From Rallus limicola (taxonomy: Eukaryota; Chordata; Aves; Gruiformes; Rallidae): a DNA stretch of 64,000 bases. The stretch spans positions 186,001-250,000 of the forward strand of contig JAKCOZ010000257.1 in the NCBI GenBank assembly GCA_022605955.1, in the 5' to 3' direction. Within the stretch, counting starts at the first letter, position 1. Each line of letters begins with the position of its first letter. The notes under the pieces were generated by a model. That model was not told the origin of the DNA, searched no databases, and was given only the letters and a program-made list of their open reading frames with translations. Both the position numbers and the translations under genes were made by a program. Shown here piece after piece: positions 37,201 to 51,000 of this stretch.

Positions 37201-40200
37201 CTCCCAAAGTAAAGAAGCTAGGACTGAAAGGCATAGCTTGTCTGAAACCTCCTAACTGGACACACAAGCCGACCCTGTCACTTTGGCTCTCAGCCTTTTC
37301 CTTTGCCTGAAAAGAGGGAACATGCCTGGAACCTCCTACGGTGCTTTTCTCGGCCCTAGCAGACTGCAGTTCAAAACATGCTAAACGTCCAGCAATAACT
37401 CCCAAAGTAAAGAAGCTAGGCATGAAAGGCATAGCTTGTCTGAAACCTCCTAACAGGACACACAAGCAGACCCTGTCACTTTGGCTCTCAGCCTTTTCCT
37501 TTGCCTGGAAAGAGGGAACATGCCTGGAACCTCCTACGGTGCTTTTCTCGGCCCTAGCAGACTGCAGTTGAAAACATGCTAAACGTCCAGCAATAACTCC
37601 CAAAGTAAAGAAGCTAGGACTGAAAGGCATAGCTTGTCTGAAACCTCCTAACAGGACACACAAGCAGACCCTGTCACTTTGGCTCTCAGCCTTTTCCTTT
37701 GCCTGGAAAGAGGGAACATGCCTGCAACCTCCTACGGTGCTTTTCTCGGCCCTAGCAGACTGCAGTTCAAAACATGCTAAACGTCCAGCAATAACTCCCA
37801 AAGTAAAGAAGCTAGGACTGAAAGGCATAGCTTGTCTGAAACCTCCTAACAGGACACACAAGCAGACCCTGTCACTTTGGCTCTCAGCCTTTTCCTTTGC
37901 CTGGAAAGAGGGAACATGCCTGGAACCTCCTACGGTGCTTTTCTCGGCCCTAGCAGACTGCAGTTCAAAACATGCTAAACGTCCAGCAATAACTCCCAAA
38001 GTAAAGAAGCTAGGACTGAAAGGCATAGCTTGTCTGAAACCTCCTAACAGGACACACAAGCAGACCCTGTCACTTTGGCTCTCAGCCTTTTCCTTTGCCT
38101 GGAAAGAGGGAACATGCCTGGAACCTCCTACGGTGCTTTTCTCGGCCCTAGCAGACTGCAGTTCAAAACATGCTAAACGTCCAGCAATAACTCCCAAAGT
38201 AAAGAAGCTAGGCATGAAAGGCATAGCTTGTCTGAAACCTCCTAACAGGACACACAAGCAGACCCTGTCACTTTGGCTCTCAGCCTTTTCCTTTGCCTGG
38301 AAAGAGGGAACATGCCTGGAACCTCCTACGGTGCTTTTCTCGGCCCTAGCAGACTGCAGTTCAAAACATGCTAAACGTCCAGCAATAACTCCCAAAGTAA
38401 AGAAGCTAGGCATGAAAGGCATAGCTTGTCTGAAACCTCCTAACAGGACACACAAGCAGACCCTGTCACTTTGGCTCTCAGCCTTTTCCTTTGCCTGGAA
38501 AGAGGGAACATGCCTGGAACCTCCTACGGTGCTTTTCTCGGCCCTAGCAGACTGCAGTTCAAAACATGCTAAACGTCCAGCAATAACTCCCAAAGTAAAG
38601 AAGCTAGGCATGAAAGGCATAGCTTGTCTGAAACCTCCTAACAGGACACACAAGCAGACCCTGTCACTTGGGCTCTCAGCCTTTTCCTTTGCCTGGAAAG
38701 AGGGAACATGCCTGGAACCTCCTACGGTGCTTTTCTCGGCCCTAGCAGACTGCAGTTCAAAACATGCTAAACGTCCAGCAATAACTCCCAAAGTAAAGAA
38801 GCTAGGCCTGAAAGGCATAGCTTGTCTGAAACCTCCTAACAGGACACACAAGCAGACCCTGTCACTTTGGCTCTCAGCCTTTTCCTTTGCCTGGAAAGAG
38901 GGAACATGCCTGGAACCTCCTACGGTGCTTTTCTCGGCCCTAGCAGACTGCAGTTCAAAACATGCTAAACGTCCAGCAATAACTCCCAAAGTAAAGAAGC
39001 TAGGACTGAAAGGCATAGCTTGTCTGAAACCTCCTAACAGGACACACAAGCAGACCCTGTCACTTTGGCTCTCAGCCTTTTCCTTTGCCTGGAAAGAGGG
39101 AACATGCCTGGAACCTCCTACGGTGCTTTTCTCGGCCCTAGCAGACTGCAGTTCAAAACATGCTAAACGTCCAGCAATAACTCCCAAAGTAAAGAAGCTA
39201 GGACTGAAAGGCATAGCTTGTCTGAAACCTCCTAACAGGACACACAAGCAGACCCTGTCACTTTGGCTCTCAGCCTTTTCCTTTGCCTGGAAAGAGGGAA
39301 CATGCCTGGAACCTCCTACGGTGCTTTTCTCGGCCCTAGCAGACTGCAGTTCAAAACATGCTAAACGTCCAGCAATAACTCCCAAAGTAAAGAAGCTAGG
39401 ACTGAAAGGCATAGCTTGTCTGAAACCTCCTAACAGGACACACAAGCAGACCCTGTCACTTTGGCTCTCAGCCTTTTCCTTTGCCTGGAAAGAGGGAACA
39501 TGCCTGGAACCTCCTACGGTGCTTTTCTCGGCCCTAGCAGACTGCAGTTCAAAACATGCTAAACGTCCAGCAATAACTCCCAAAGTAAAGAAGCTAGGAC
39601 TGAAAGGCATAGCTTGTCTGAAACCTCCTAACAGGACACACAAGCAGACCCTGTCACTTTGGCTCTCAGCCTTTTCCTTTGCCTGGAAAGAGGGAACATG
39701 CCTGGAACCTCCTACGGTGCTTTTCTCGGCCCTAGCAGACTGCAGTTCAAAACATGCTAAACGTCCAGCAATAACTCCCAAAGTAAAGAAGCTAGGACTG
39801 AAAGGCATAGCTTGTCTGAAACCTCCTAACAGGACACACAAGCAGACCCTGTCACTTTGGCTCTCAGCCTTTTCTTTTGCCTGGAAAGAGGGAACATGCC
39901 TGGAACCTCCTACGGTGCTTTTCTCAGCCCTAGCAGACTGCAGTTCAAAACATGCTAAACGTCCAGCAATAACTCCCAAAGTAAAGAAGCTAGGACTGAA
40001 AGGCATAGCTTGTCTGAAACCTCCTAACAGGACACACAAGCAGACCCTGTCACTTTGGCTCTCAGCCTTTTCCTTTGCCTGGAAAGAGGGAACATGCCTG
40101 GAACCTCCTACGGTGCTTTTCTCGGCCCTAGCAGACTGCAGTTCAAAACATGCTAAACGTCCAGCAATAACTCCCAAAGTAAAGAAGCTAGGACTGAAAG

Positions 40201-40588
40201 GCATAGCTTGTCTGAAACCTCCTAACAGGACACACAAGCAGACCCTGTCACTTTGGCTCTCAGCCTTTTCCTTTGCCTGGAAAGAGGGGAACATGCCTGG
40301 AACCTCCTACGGTGCTTTTCTCGGCCCTAGCAGACTGCAGTTCAAAACATGCTAAACGTCCAGCAATAACTCCCAAAGTAAAGAAGCTAGGACTGAAAGG
40401 CATAGCTTGTCTGAAACCTCCTAACAGGACACACAAGCAGACCCTGTCACTTTGGCTCTCAGCCTTTTCCTTTGCCTGGAAAGAGGGAACATGCCTGGAA
40501 CCTCCTACGGTGCTTTTCTCGGCCCTAGCAGACTGCAGTTCAAAACATGCTAAACGTCCAGCAATAACTCCCAAAGTAAAGAAGCTAG
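34252..40588. repeat. Mixed monomers rich in the CA type
   Basis: Thirty-two units in register up to one extra G near 40,287 (AGAGGGGAAC). CA monomers are frequent (34,450; 34,648; 35,044; 35,836; 36,826; 37,420; 38,212; 38,410; 38,608). C108 monomers at about 36,533 and 37,721 are 1,188 bp (6 x 198) apart, a possible 6-mer remnant. A G151 monomer (GTTGAAAAC) lies near 37,567. I see no gene or foreign insertion. Confidence 0.75.
37024..37419. repeat. Two adjacent copies of a rare divergent monomer
   Basis: Both units share three changes not seen in ordinary monomers: AACTGGACAC instead of AACAGGACAC, AAGCCGACC instead of AAGCAGACC, and GCCTGAAAAGAG instead of GCCTGGAAAGAG. The last also puts a TGA into the long plus-strand frame and changes one base of the CENP-B-like site. 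The first of the pair also has CAACAACTC near 37,196. Sharing of three rare changes by neighbours indicates a recent one-monomer tandem duplication. Confidence 0.85.
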
Positions 40589-43500
40589 GCATGAAAGGCA
40601 TAGCTTGTCTGAAACCTCCTAACAGGACACACAAGCAGACCCTGTCACTTTGGCTCTCAGCCTTTTCCTTTGCCTGGAAAGAGGGAACATGCCTGGAACC
40701 TCCTACGGTGCTTTTCTCGGCCCTAGCAGACTGCAGTTCAAAACATGCTAAACGTCCAGCAATAACTCCCAAAGTAAAGAAGCTAGGCATGAAAGGCATA
40801 GCTTGTCTGAAACCTCCTAACAGGACACACAAGCAGACCCTGTCACTTTGGCTCTCAGCCTTTTCCTTTGCCTGGAAAGAGGGAACATGCCTGGAACCTT
40901 CTACGGTGCTTTTCTCGGCCCTAGCAGACTGCAGTTCAAAACATGCTAAACGTCCAGCAATAACTCCCAAAGTAAAGAAGCTAGGCATGAAAGGCATAGC
41001 TTGTCTGAAACCTCCTAACAGGACACACAAGCAGACCCTGTCACTTTGGCTCTCAGCCTTTTCCTTTGCCTGGAAAGAGGGAACATGCCTGGAACCTCCT
41101 ACGGTGCTTTTCTCGGCCCTAGCAGACTGCAGTTCAAAACATGCTAAACGTCCAGCAATAACTCCCAAAGTAAAGAAGCTAGGACTGAAAGGCATAGCTT
41201 GTCTGAAACCTCCTAACAGGACACACAAGCAGACCCTGTCACTTTGGCTCTCAGCCTTTTCCTTTGCCTGGAAAGAGGGAACATGCCTGGAACCTCCTAC
41301 GGTGCTTTTCTCGGCCCTAGCAGACTGCAGTTCAAAACATGCTAAACGTCCAGCAATAACTCCCAAAGTAAAGAAGCTAGGACTGAAAGGCATAGCTTGT
41401 CTGAAACCTCCTAACAGGACACACAAGCAGACCCTGTCACTTTGGCTCTCAGCCTTTTCCTTTGCCTGGAAAGAGGGAACATGCCTGGAACCTCCTACGG
41501 TGCTTTTCTCGGCCCTAGCAGACTGCAGTTCAAAACATGCTAAACGTCCAGCAATAACTCCCAAAGTAAAGAAGCTAGGACTGAAAGGCATAGCTTGTCT
41601 GAAACCTCCTAACAGGACACACAAGCAGACCCTGTCACTTTGGCTCTCAGCCTTTTCCTTTGCCTGGAAAGAGGGAACATGCCTGGAACCTCCTACGGTG
41701 CTTTTCTCGGCCCTAGCAGACTGCAGTTCAAAACATGCTAAACGTCCAGCAATAACTCCCAAAGTAAAGAAGCTAGGCATGAAAGGCATAGCTTGTCTGA
41801 AACCTCCTAACAGGACACACAAGCAGACCCTGTCACTTTGGCTCTCAGCCTTTTCCTTTGCCTGGAAAGAGGGAACATGCCTGGAACCTCCTACGGTGCT
41901 TTTCTCGGCCCTAGCAGACTGCAGTTCAAAACATGCTAAACGTCCAGCAATAACTCCCAAAGTAAAGAAGCTAGGCATGAAAGGCATAGCTTGTCTGAAA
42001 CCTCCTAACAGGACACACAAGCAGACCCTGTCACTTTGGCTCTCAGCCTTTTCCTTTGCCTGGAAAGAGGGAACATGCCTGGAACCTCCTAAGGTGCTTT
42101 TCTCGGCCCTAGCAGACTGCAGTTCAAAACATGCTAAACGTCCAGCAATAACTCCCAAAGTAAAGAAGCTAGGACTGAAAGGCATAGCTTGTCTGAAACC
42201 TCCTAACAGGACACACAAGCAGACCCTGTCACTTTGGCTCTCAGCCTTTTCCTTTGCCTGGAAAGAGGGAACATGCCTGGAACCTCCTACGGTGCTTTTC
42301 TCGGCCCTAGCAGACTGCAGTTAAAAACATGCTAAACGTCCAGCAATAACTCCCAAAGTAAAGAAGCTAGGCATGAAAGGCATAGCTTGTCTGAAACCTC
42401 CTAACAGGACACACAAGCAGACCCTGTCACTTTGGCTCTCAGCCTTTTCCTTTGCCTGGAAAGAGGGAACATGCCTGGAACCTCCTACGGTGCTTTTCTC
42501 GGCCCTAGCAGACTGCAGTTCAAAACATGCTAAACGTCCAGCAATAACTCCCAAAGTAAAGAAGCTAGGCATGAAAGGCATAGCTTGTCTGAAACCTCCT
42601 AACAGGACACACAAGCAGACCCTGTCACTTTGGCTCTCAGCCTTTTCCTTTGCCTGGAAAGAGGGAACATGCCTGGAACCTCCTACGGTGCTTTTCTCGG
42701 CCCTAGCAGACTGCAGTTCAAAACATGCTAAACGTCCAGCAATAACTCCCAAAGTAAAGAAGCTAGGCATGAAAGGCATAGCTTGTCTGAAACCTCCTAA
42801 CAGGACACACAAGCAGACCCTGTCACTTTGGCTCTCAGCCTTTTCCTTTGCCTGGAAAGAGGGAACATGCCTGCAACCTCCTACGGTGCTTTTCTCGGCC
42901 CTAGCAGACTGCAGTTCAAAACATGCTAAACGTCCAGCAATAACTCCCAAAGTAAAGAAGCTAGGACTGAAAGGCATAGCTTGTCTGAAACCTCCTAACA
43001 GGACACACAAGCAGACCCTGTCACTTTGGCTCTCAGCCTTTTCCTTTGCCTGGAAAGAGGGAACATGCCTGGAACCTCCTACGGTGCTTTTCTCGGCCCT
43101 AGCAGACTGCAGTTCAAAACATGCTAAACGTCCAGCAATAACTCCCAAAGTAAAGAAGCTAGGACTGAAAGGCATAGCTTGTCTGAAACCTCCTAACAGG
43201 ACACACAAGCAGACCCTGTCACTTTGGCTCTCAGCCTTTTCCTTTGCCTGGAAAGAGGGAACATGCCTGGAACCTCCTACGGTGCTTTTCTCGGCCCTAG
43301 CAGACTGCAGTTCAAAACATGCTAAACGTCCAGCAATAACTCCCAAAGTAAAGAAGCTAGGACTGAAAGGCATAGCTTGTCTGAAACCTCCTAACAGGAC
43401 ACACAAGCAGACCCTGTCACTTTGGCTCTCAGCCTTTTCCTTTGCCTGGAAAGAGGGAACATGCCTGGAACCTCCTACGGTGCTTTTCTCGGCCCTAGCA

Positions 43501-44152
43501 GACTGCAGTTCAAAACATGCTAAACGTCCAGCAATAACTCCCAAAGTAAAGAAGCTAGGCATGAAAGGCATAGCTTGTCTGAAACCTCCTAACAGGACAC
43601 ACAAGCAGACCCTGTCACTTTGGCTCTCAGCCTTTTCCTTTGCCTGGAAAGAGGGAACATGCCTGGAACCTCCTACGGTGCTTTTCTCGGCCCTAGCAGA
43701 CTGCAGTTCAAAACATGCTAAACGTCCAGCAATAACTCCCAAAGTAAAGAAGCTAGGACTGAAAGGCATAGCTTGTCTGAAACCTCCTAACAGGACACAC
43801 AAGCAGACCCTGTCACTTGGGCTCTCAGCCTTTTCCTTTGCCTGGAAAGAGGGAACATGCCTGGAACCTCCTACGGTGCTTTTCTCGGCCCTAGCAGACT
43901 GCAGTTCAAAACATGCTAAACGTCCAGCAATAACTCCCAAAGTAAAGAAGCTAGGACTGAAAGGCATAGCTTGTCTGAAACCTCCTAACAGGACACACAA
44001 GCAGACCCTGTCACTTTGGCTCTCAGCCTTTTCCTTTGCCTGGAAAGAGGGAACATGCCTGGAACCTCCTACGGTGCTTTTCTCGGCCCTAGCAGACTGC
44101 AGTTCAAAACATGCTAAACGTCCAGCAATAACTCCCAAAGTAAAGAAGCTAG
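40589..44152. repeat. Probable 9-monomer higher-order repeat pair
   Basis: From 40,589 the site 2-3 types read CA, CA, CA, AC, AC, AC, CA, CA, AC. From 42,371 they read CA, CA, CA, AC, AC, AC, CA, AC, AC. The offset is 1,782 bp, 9 x 198. Eight of nine positions agree, but secondary markers differ: CCTTCTACG near 40,897 and CCTAAGGTG near 42,087 in the first, C108 near 42,872 and a G63 monomer at 43,757 in the second. The call rests mainly on one diagnostic site, so it is tentative. Confidence 0.5.
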
Positions 44153-46700
44153 GACTGAAAGGCATAGCTTGTCTGAAACCTCCTAACAGGACACACAAGC
44201 AGACCCTGTCACTTTGGCTCTCAGCCTTTTCCTTTGCCTGGAAAGAGGGAACATGCCTGCAACCTCCTACGGTGCTTTTCTCGGCCCTAGCAGACTGCAG
44301 TTCAAAACATGCTAAACGTCCAGCAATAACTCCCAAAGTAAAGAAGCTAGGACTGAAAGGCATAGCTTGTCTGAAACCTCCTAACAGGACACACAAGCAG
44401 ACCCTGTCACTTTGGCTCTCAGCCTTTTCCTTTGCCTGGAAAGAGGGAACATGCCTGGAACCTCCTACGGTGCTTTTCTCGGCCCTAGCAGACTGCAGTT
44501 CAAAACATGCTAAACGTCCAGCAATAACTCCCAAAGTAAAGAAGCTAGGACTGAAAGGCATAGCTTGTCTGAAACCTCCTAACAGGACACACAAGCAGAC
44601 CCTGTCACTTTGGCTCTCAGCCTTTTCCTTTGCCTGGAAAGAGGGAACATGCCTGGAACCTCCTACGGTGCTTTTCTCGGCCCTAGCAGACTGCAGTTCA
44701 AAACATGCTAAACGTCCAGCAATAACTCCCAAAGTAAAGAAGCTAGGACTGAAAGGCATAGCTTGTCTGAAACCTCCTAACAGGACACACAAGCCGACCC
44801 TGTCAATTTGGCTCTCAGCCTTTTCCTTTGCCTGAAAAGAGGGAACATGCCTGGAACCTCCTACGGTGCTTTTCTCGGCCCTAGCAGACTGCAGTTCAAA
44901 ACATGCTAAACGTCCAGCAATAACTCCCAAAGTAAAGAAGCTAGGCATGAAAGGCATAGCTTGTCTGAAACCTCCTAACAGGACACACAAGCAGACCCTG
45001 TCACTTTGGCTCTCAGCCTTTTCCTTTGCCTGGAAAGAGGGAACATGCCTGGAACCTCCTACGGTGCTTTTCTTGGCCCTAGCAGACTGCAGTTCAAAAC
45101 ATGCTAAACGTCCAGCAATAACTCCCAAAGTAAAGAAGCTAGGACTGAAAGGCATAGCTTGTCTGAAACCTCCTAACAGGACACACAAGCAGACCCTGTC
45201 ACTTTGGCTCTCAGCCTTTTCCTTTGCCTGGAAAGAGGGAACATGCCTGGAACCTCCTACGGTGCTTTTCTCGGCCCTAGCAGACTGCAGTTCAAAACAT
45301 GCTAAACGTCCAGCAATAACTCCCAAAGTAAAGAAGCTAGGCCTGAAAGGCATAGCTTGTCTGAAACCTCCTAACAGGACACACAAGCAGACCCTGTCAC
45401 TTTGGCTCTCAGCCTTTTCCTTTGCCTGGAAAGAGGGAACATGCCTGGAACCTCCTACGGTGCTTTTCTCGGCCCTAGCAGACTGCAGTTCAAAACATGC
45501 TAAACGTCCAGCAATAACTCCCAAAGTAAAGAAGCTAGGACTGAAAGGCATAGCTTGTCTGAAACCTCCTAACAGGACACACAAGCAGACCCTGTCACTT
45601 TGGCTCTCAGCCTTTTCCTTTGCCTGGAAAGAGGGAACATGCCTGGAACCTCCTACGGTGCTTTTCTCGGCCCTAGCAGACTGCAGTTCAAAACATGCTA
45701 AACGTCCAGCAATAACTCCCAAAGTAAAGAAGCTAGGACTGAAAGGCATAGCTTGTCTGAAACCTCCTAACAGGACACACAAGCAGACGCTGTCACTTGG
45801 GCTCTCAGCCTTTTCCTTTGCCTGGAAAGAGGGAACATGCCTGGAACCTCCTACGGTGCTTTTCTCGGCCCTAGCAGACTGCAGTTCAAAACATGCTAAA
45901 CGTCCAGCAATAACTCCCAAAGTAAAGAAGCTAGGACTGAAAGGCATAGCTTGTCTGAAACCTCCTAACAGGACACACAAGCAGACCCTGTCACTTTGGC
46001 TCTCAGCCTTTTCCTTTGCCTGGAAAGAGGGAACATGCCTGGAACCTCCTACGGTGCTTTTCTCGGCCCTAGCAGACTGCAGTTCAAAACATGCTAAACG
46101 TCCAGCAATAACTCCCAAAGTAAAGAAGCTAGGACTGAAAGGCATAGCTTGTCTGAAACCTCCTAACAGGACACACAAGCAGACCGTGTCACTTTGGCTC
46201 TCAGCCTTTTCCTTTGCCTGGAAAGAGGGAACATGCCTGGAACCTCCTACGGTGCTTTTCTCGGCCCTAGCAGACTGCAGTTCAAAACATGCTAAACGTC
46301 CAGCAATAACTCCCAAAGTAAAGAAGCTAGGCATGAAAGGCATAGCTTGTCTGAAACCTCCTAACAGAACACACAAGCAGACCCTGTCACTTTGGCTCTC
46401 AGCCTTTTCCTTTGCCTGGAAAGAGGGAACATGCCTGGAACCTCCTACGGTGCTTTTCTCGGCCCTAGCAGACTGCAGTTCAAAACATGCTAAACGTTCA
46501 GCAATAGCTCCCAAAGTAAAGAAGCTAGGCATGAAAGGCATAGCTTGTCTGAAACCTCCTAACAGGACACACAAGCAGACCCTGTCACTTTGGCTCTCAG
46601 CCTTTTCCTTTGCCTTGAAAGAGGGAACATGCCTGGAACCTCCTACGGTGCTTTTCTTGGCCCTAGCAGACTGCAGTTCAAAACATGCTAAACGTCCAGC
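44153..46700. repeat. Mixed monomers with scattered private substitutions
   Basis: Begins with a C108 monomer whose marker lies 1,386 bp (7 x 198) after that near 42,872. Private changes include CTTGGCC near 45,072 and 46,657, GACGCTG near 45,787, ACCGTGTC near 46,184, AGAACAC near 46,366, ACGTTCAGCAATAGC near 46,494 and GCCTTGAAAG near 46,612. Substitution density is higher than in the first 40 kb, just before the indel-rich segment begins. Confidence 0.7.
44747..44944. repeat. Third copy of the divergent CCGAC/TGAAAAG monomer subtype
   Basis: Carries AAGCCGACC and GCCTGAAAAGAG as in 37,024-37,419, but keeps AACAGGACAC and has a private GTCAATTTGG. It lies 7.5 kb from the other two. The subtype is therefore older than its local doubling at 37 kb and was carried here by exchange or by shared descent. 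Confidence 0.8.
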
Positions 46701-48040
46701 TATAAACTCCAAAGTAAAGAAGCTAGGACTGAAAGGCATAGCTTGTCTGAAACCTCCTAACAGGACACACAAGCAGACCCTGTCACTTTGGCTCTCAGCC
46801 TTTTCCTTTGCCTGGAAAGTGGGGAACATGCCTGGAACCTCCTACGGTGCTTTTCTCGGCCCTAGCAGACTGCAGTTCAAAACATGCTAAACGTCCAGCA
46901 ATAACTCCCAAAGTAAAGAAGCTAGGCCTGAAAGGCATAGCTTGTCTGAAACCTCCTAACAGGACACACAAGCAGACCCTGTCACTTTGGCTCTCAGCCT
47001 TTTCCTTTGCCTGGAAAGAGGGAACATGCCTGGAACCTCCTACGGTGCTTTTCTCGGCCCTAGCAGACTGCAGTTCAAAACATGCTAAACGTCCAGCAAT
47101 AACTCCCAAGTAAAGAAGCTAGGACTGAAAGGCATAGCTTGTCTGAAACCTCCTAACAGGACACACAAGCAGACCCTGGTCACTTTGGCTCTCAGCCTTT
47201 TCCTTTGCCTGGAAAGAGGGAACATGCCTGGAACCTCCTACGGTGCTTTTCTCGGCCCTAGCAGACTGCAGTTCAAAACATGCTAAACGTCCAGCAATAA
47301 CTCCCAAAGTAAAGAAGCTAGGACTGAAAGGCATAGCTTGTCTGAAACCTCCTAACAGGACACACAAGCAGACCCTGTCACTTGGGCTCTCAGCCTTTTC
47401 CTTTGCCTGGAAAGAGGGAACATGCCTGGAACCTCCTACGGTGCTTTTCTCGGCCCTAGCAGACTGCAGTTCAAAAACATGCTAAACGTCCAGCAATAAC
47501 TCCCAAAGTAAAGAAGCTAGGACTGAAAGGCATAGCTTGTCTGAAACCTCCTAACAGGACACACAAGCAGACCCTGTCACTTTGGCTTCTCAGCCTTTTC
47601 CTTGCCTGGAAAGAGGGAACATGCCTGGAACCTCCTACGGTGCTTTTCCTCGGCCCTAGCAGACTGCAGTTCAAAACATGCTAAACGGCCAGCAATAACT
47701 CCCAAAGTAAAGAAGCTAGGCATGAAAGGCATAGCTTGTCTGAAACCTCCTAACAGGACACACAAGCAGACCCTGTCACTTTGGCTCTCAGCATTTTCTT
47801 TGCCTGGAAAGAGGGAAACATGCCTGGAACCTCCTACGGTGCTTTTCTCGGCCCTAGCAGACTGCAGTTCAAAACATGCTAAACGTCCAGCAATAACTCC
47901 CAAAGTAAACGAAGCTAGGACTGAAAGGCATAGCTTGTCTGAAACCTCCTAACAGGACACACAAGCAGACCCTGTCACTTTGGCTCTCAGCCTTTTCCTT
48001 TGCCTGGAAAGAGGGAACATGCCTGGAACCTCCTACGGTG

Positions 48041-51000
48041 CTTTCCTCGGCCCTAGCAGACTGCAGTTCAAAACATGCTAAACGTCCAGCAATAACTCCC
48101 AAAGTAAAGAAGCTAGGACTGAAAGGCATAGCTTGTCTGAAACCTCCTAACAGGACACACAAGCAGACCCTGTCACTTTGGCTCTCAGCCTTTTCTTTGC
48201 CTGGAAAGCAGGGAACATGCCTGGAACCTCCTACGGTGCTTTTCTCGGCCCTAGCAGACTGCAGTTCAAAACATGCTAAACGTCCAGCAATAACTCCCAA
48301 AGGAAAGAAGCTAGGACTGAAAGGCATAGCTTGTCTGAAACCTCCTAACAGGACACACAAGCAGACCCTGTCACTTGGCTCTCAGCCTTTTCCTTTGCCT
48401 GGAAAGAGGGAACATGCCTGGAACCTCCTACGGTGCTTTTCTCGGCCCTAGCAGACTGCAGTTCAAAACATGCTAAACGTCCAGCAATAACTCCCAAAGT
48501 AAAGAAGCTAGGACTGAAAGGCATAGCTTGTCTGAAACCTCCTAACAGGACACACAAGCAGACCTGTCACTTTGGCTCTCAGCCTTTTCCTTTGCCTGGA
48601 AAGAGGGAACATGCCTGGAACCTCCTACGGTGCTTTTCTCGGCCCTAGCAGACTGCAGTTCAAAACATGCTAAACGTCCAGCAATAACTCCCAAAGTTAA
48701 AGAAGCTAGGCCTGAAAGGCATAGCTTGTCTGAAACCTCCTAACAGGACACACAAGCAGACCCTGTCACTTTGGCTCTCAGCCTTTTCCTTTGCCTGGAA
48801 AGAGGGAACATGCCTGGAACCTCCTACGGTGCTTTTCTCGGCCCTAGCAGACTGCAGTTCAAAACATGCTAAACGTCCAGCAATAACTCCCAAAGTAAAG
48901 AAGCTAGGACTGAAAGGCATAGCTTGTCTGAAACCTCCTAACAGGACACACAAGCAGACCCTGTCACTTTGGCTCTCAGCCTTTTCCTTTGCCTGGAAAG
49001 AGGGAACATGCCTGGAACCTCCTACGGTGCTTTTCTCGGCCCTAGCAGACTGCAGTTCAAAACATGCTAAACGTCCAGCAATAACTCCCAAAGTAAAGAA
49101 GCTAGGCATGAAAGGCATAGCTTGTCTGAAACCTCCTAACAGGACACACAAGCAGACCCTGTCACTTTGGCTCTCAGCCTTTTCCTTTGCCTGGAAAGAG
49201 GGAACATGCCTGGAACCTCCTACGGTGCTTTTCTCGGCCCTAGCAGACTGCAGTTCAAAACATGCTAAAACGTCCAGCAATAACTCTCAAGTAAAGAAGC
49301 TAGGACTGAAAGGCATAGCTTGTCTGAAACCTCCTAACAGGACACACAAGCAGACCCTGTCACTTTGGCTCTCAGCCTTTTCCTTTGCCTGGAAAGAGGG
49401 AACATGCCTGGAACCTCCTACGGTGCTTTCCTCGGCCCTAGCAGACTGCAGTTCAAAACATGCTAAACGTCCAGCAATAACTCCCAAAGTAAAGAAGCTA
49501 GGCATGAAAGGCATAGCTTGTCTGAAACCTCCTAACAGGACACACAAGCAGACCCTGTCACTTTGGCTCTCAGCCTTTTCCTTTGCCTGGAAAGAGGGAA
49601 CATGCCTGGAACCTCCTACGGTGCTTTTCTCGGCCCTAGCAGACTGCAGTTCAAAACATGCTAAACGTCCAGCAATAACTCCCAAAGTAAAGAAGCTAGG
49701 ACTGAAAGGCATAGCTTGTCTGAAACCTCCTAACAGGACACACAAGCAGACCCTGTCACTTTGGCTCTCAGCCTTTTCCTTTGCCTGGAAAGAGGGAACA
49801 TGCCTGGAACCTCCTACGGTGCTTTTCTCGGCCCTAGCAGACTGCAGTTCAAAACATGCTAAACGTCCAGCAATAAACTCCCAAAGTAAAGAAGCTAGGA
49901 CTGAAAGGCATAGCTTGTCTGAAACCTCCTAACAGGACACACAAGCAGACCCTGTCACTTTGGCTCTCAGCCTTTTCCTTTGCCTGGAAAGAGGGAACAT
50001 GCCTGGAACCTCCTACGGTGCTTTTCTCAGCCCTAGCAGACTGCAGTTCAAAACATGCTAAACGTCCAGCAATAACTCCCAAAGTAAAGAAGCTAGGACT
50101 GAAAGGCATAGCTTGTCTGAAACCTCCTAACAGGACACACAAGCAGACCCTGTCACTTTGGCTCTCAGCCTTTTCCTTTGCCTGGAAAGAGGGAACATGC
50201 CTGGAACCTCCTACGGTGCTTTTCTCGGCCCTAGCAGACTGCAGTTGAAAACATGCTAAACGTCCAGCAATAACTCCCAAAGTAAAGAAGCTAGGCATGA
50301 AAGGCATAGCTTGTCTGAAACCTCCTAACAGGACACACAAGCAGACCCTGTCACTTTGGCTCTCAGCCTTTTCCTTTGCCTGGAAAGAGGGAACATGCCT
50401 GGAACCTCCTACGGTGCTTTTCTCGGCCCTAGCAGACTGCAGTTCAAAACATGCTAAACGTCCAGCAATAACTCCCAAAGTAAAGAAGCTAGGACTGAAA
50501 GGCATAGCTTGTCTGAAACCTCCTAACAGGACACACAAGCAGACCCTGTCACTTTGGCTCTCAGCCTTTTCCTTTGCCTGGAAAGAGGGAACATGCCTGG
50601 AACCTCCTACGGTGCTTTCCTCGGCCCTAGCAGACTGCAGTTCAAAACATGCTAAACGTCCAGCAATAACTCCCAAAGTAAAGAAGCTAGGACTGAAAGG
50701 CATAGCTTGTCTGAAACCTCCTAACAGGACACACAAGCAGACCCTGTCACTTTGGCTCTCAGCCTTTTCTTTGCCTGGAAAGAGGGAACATGCCTGGAAC
50801 CTCCTACGGTGCTTTTCTCGGCCCTAGCAGACTGCAGTTCAAAACATGCTAAACGTCCAGCAATAACTCCCAAAGTAAAGAAGCTAGGCCTGAAAGGCAT
50901 AGCTTGTCTGAAACCTCCTAACAGGACACACAAGCAGACCCCTGTCACTTTGGCTCTCAGCCTTTTCCTTTGCCTGGAAAGAGGGAACATGCCTGGAACC

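Noticed and set aside
27470..40294. Giant repeat-protein gene of 4,274 codons on the minus strand
   Set aside because: It lies antisense to an equally open plus-strand frame over the same monomers and ends only at A151 and at an indel. Its length reflects freedom from indels in this segment, not coding selection.
49870..49885. AATAAA polyadenylation signal created in CAATAAACTCCC
   Set aside because: It arises from a single extra A in one monomer of the indel-rich segment and has no gene upstream.
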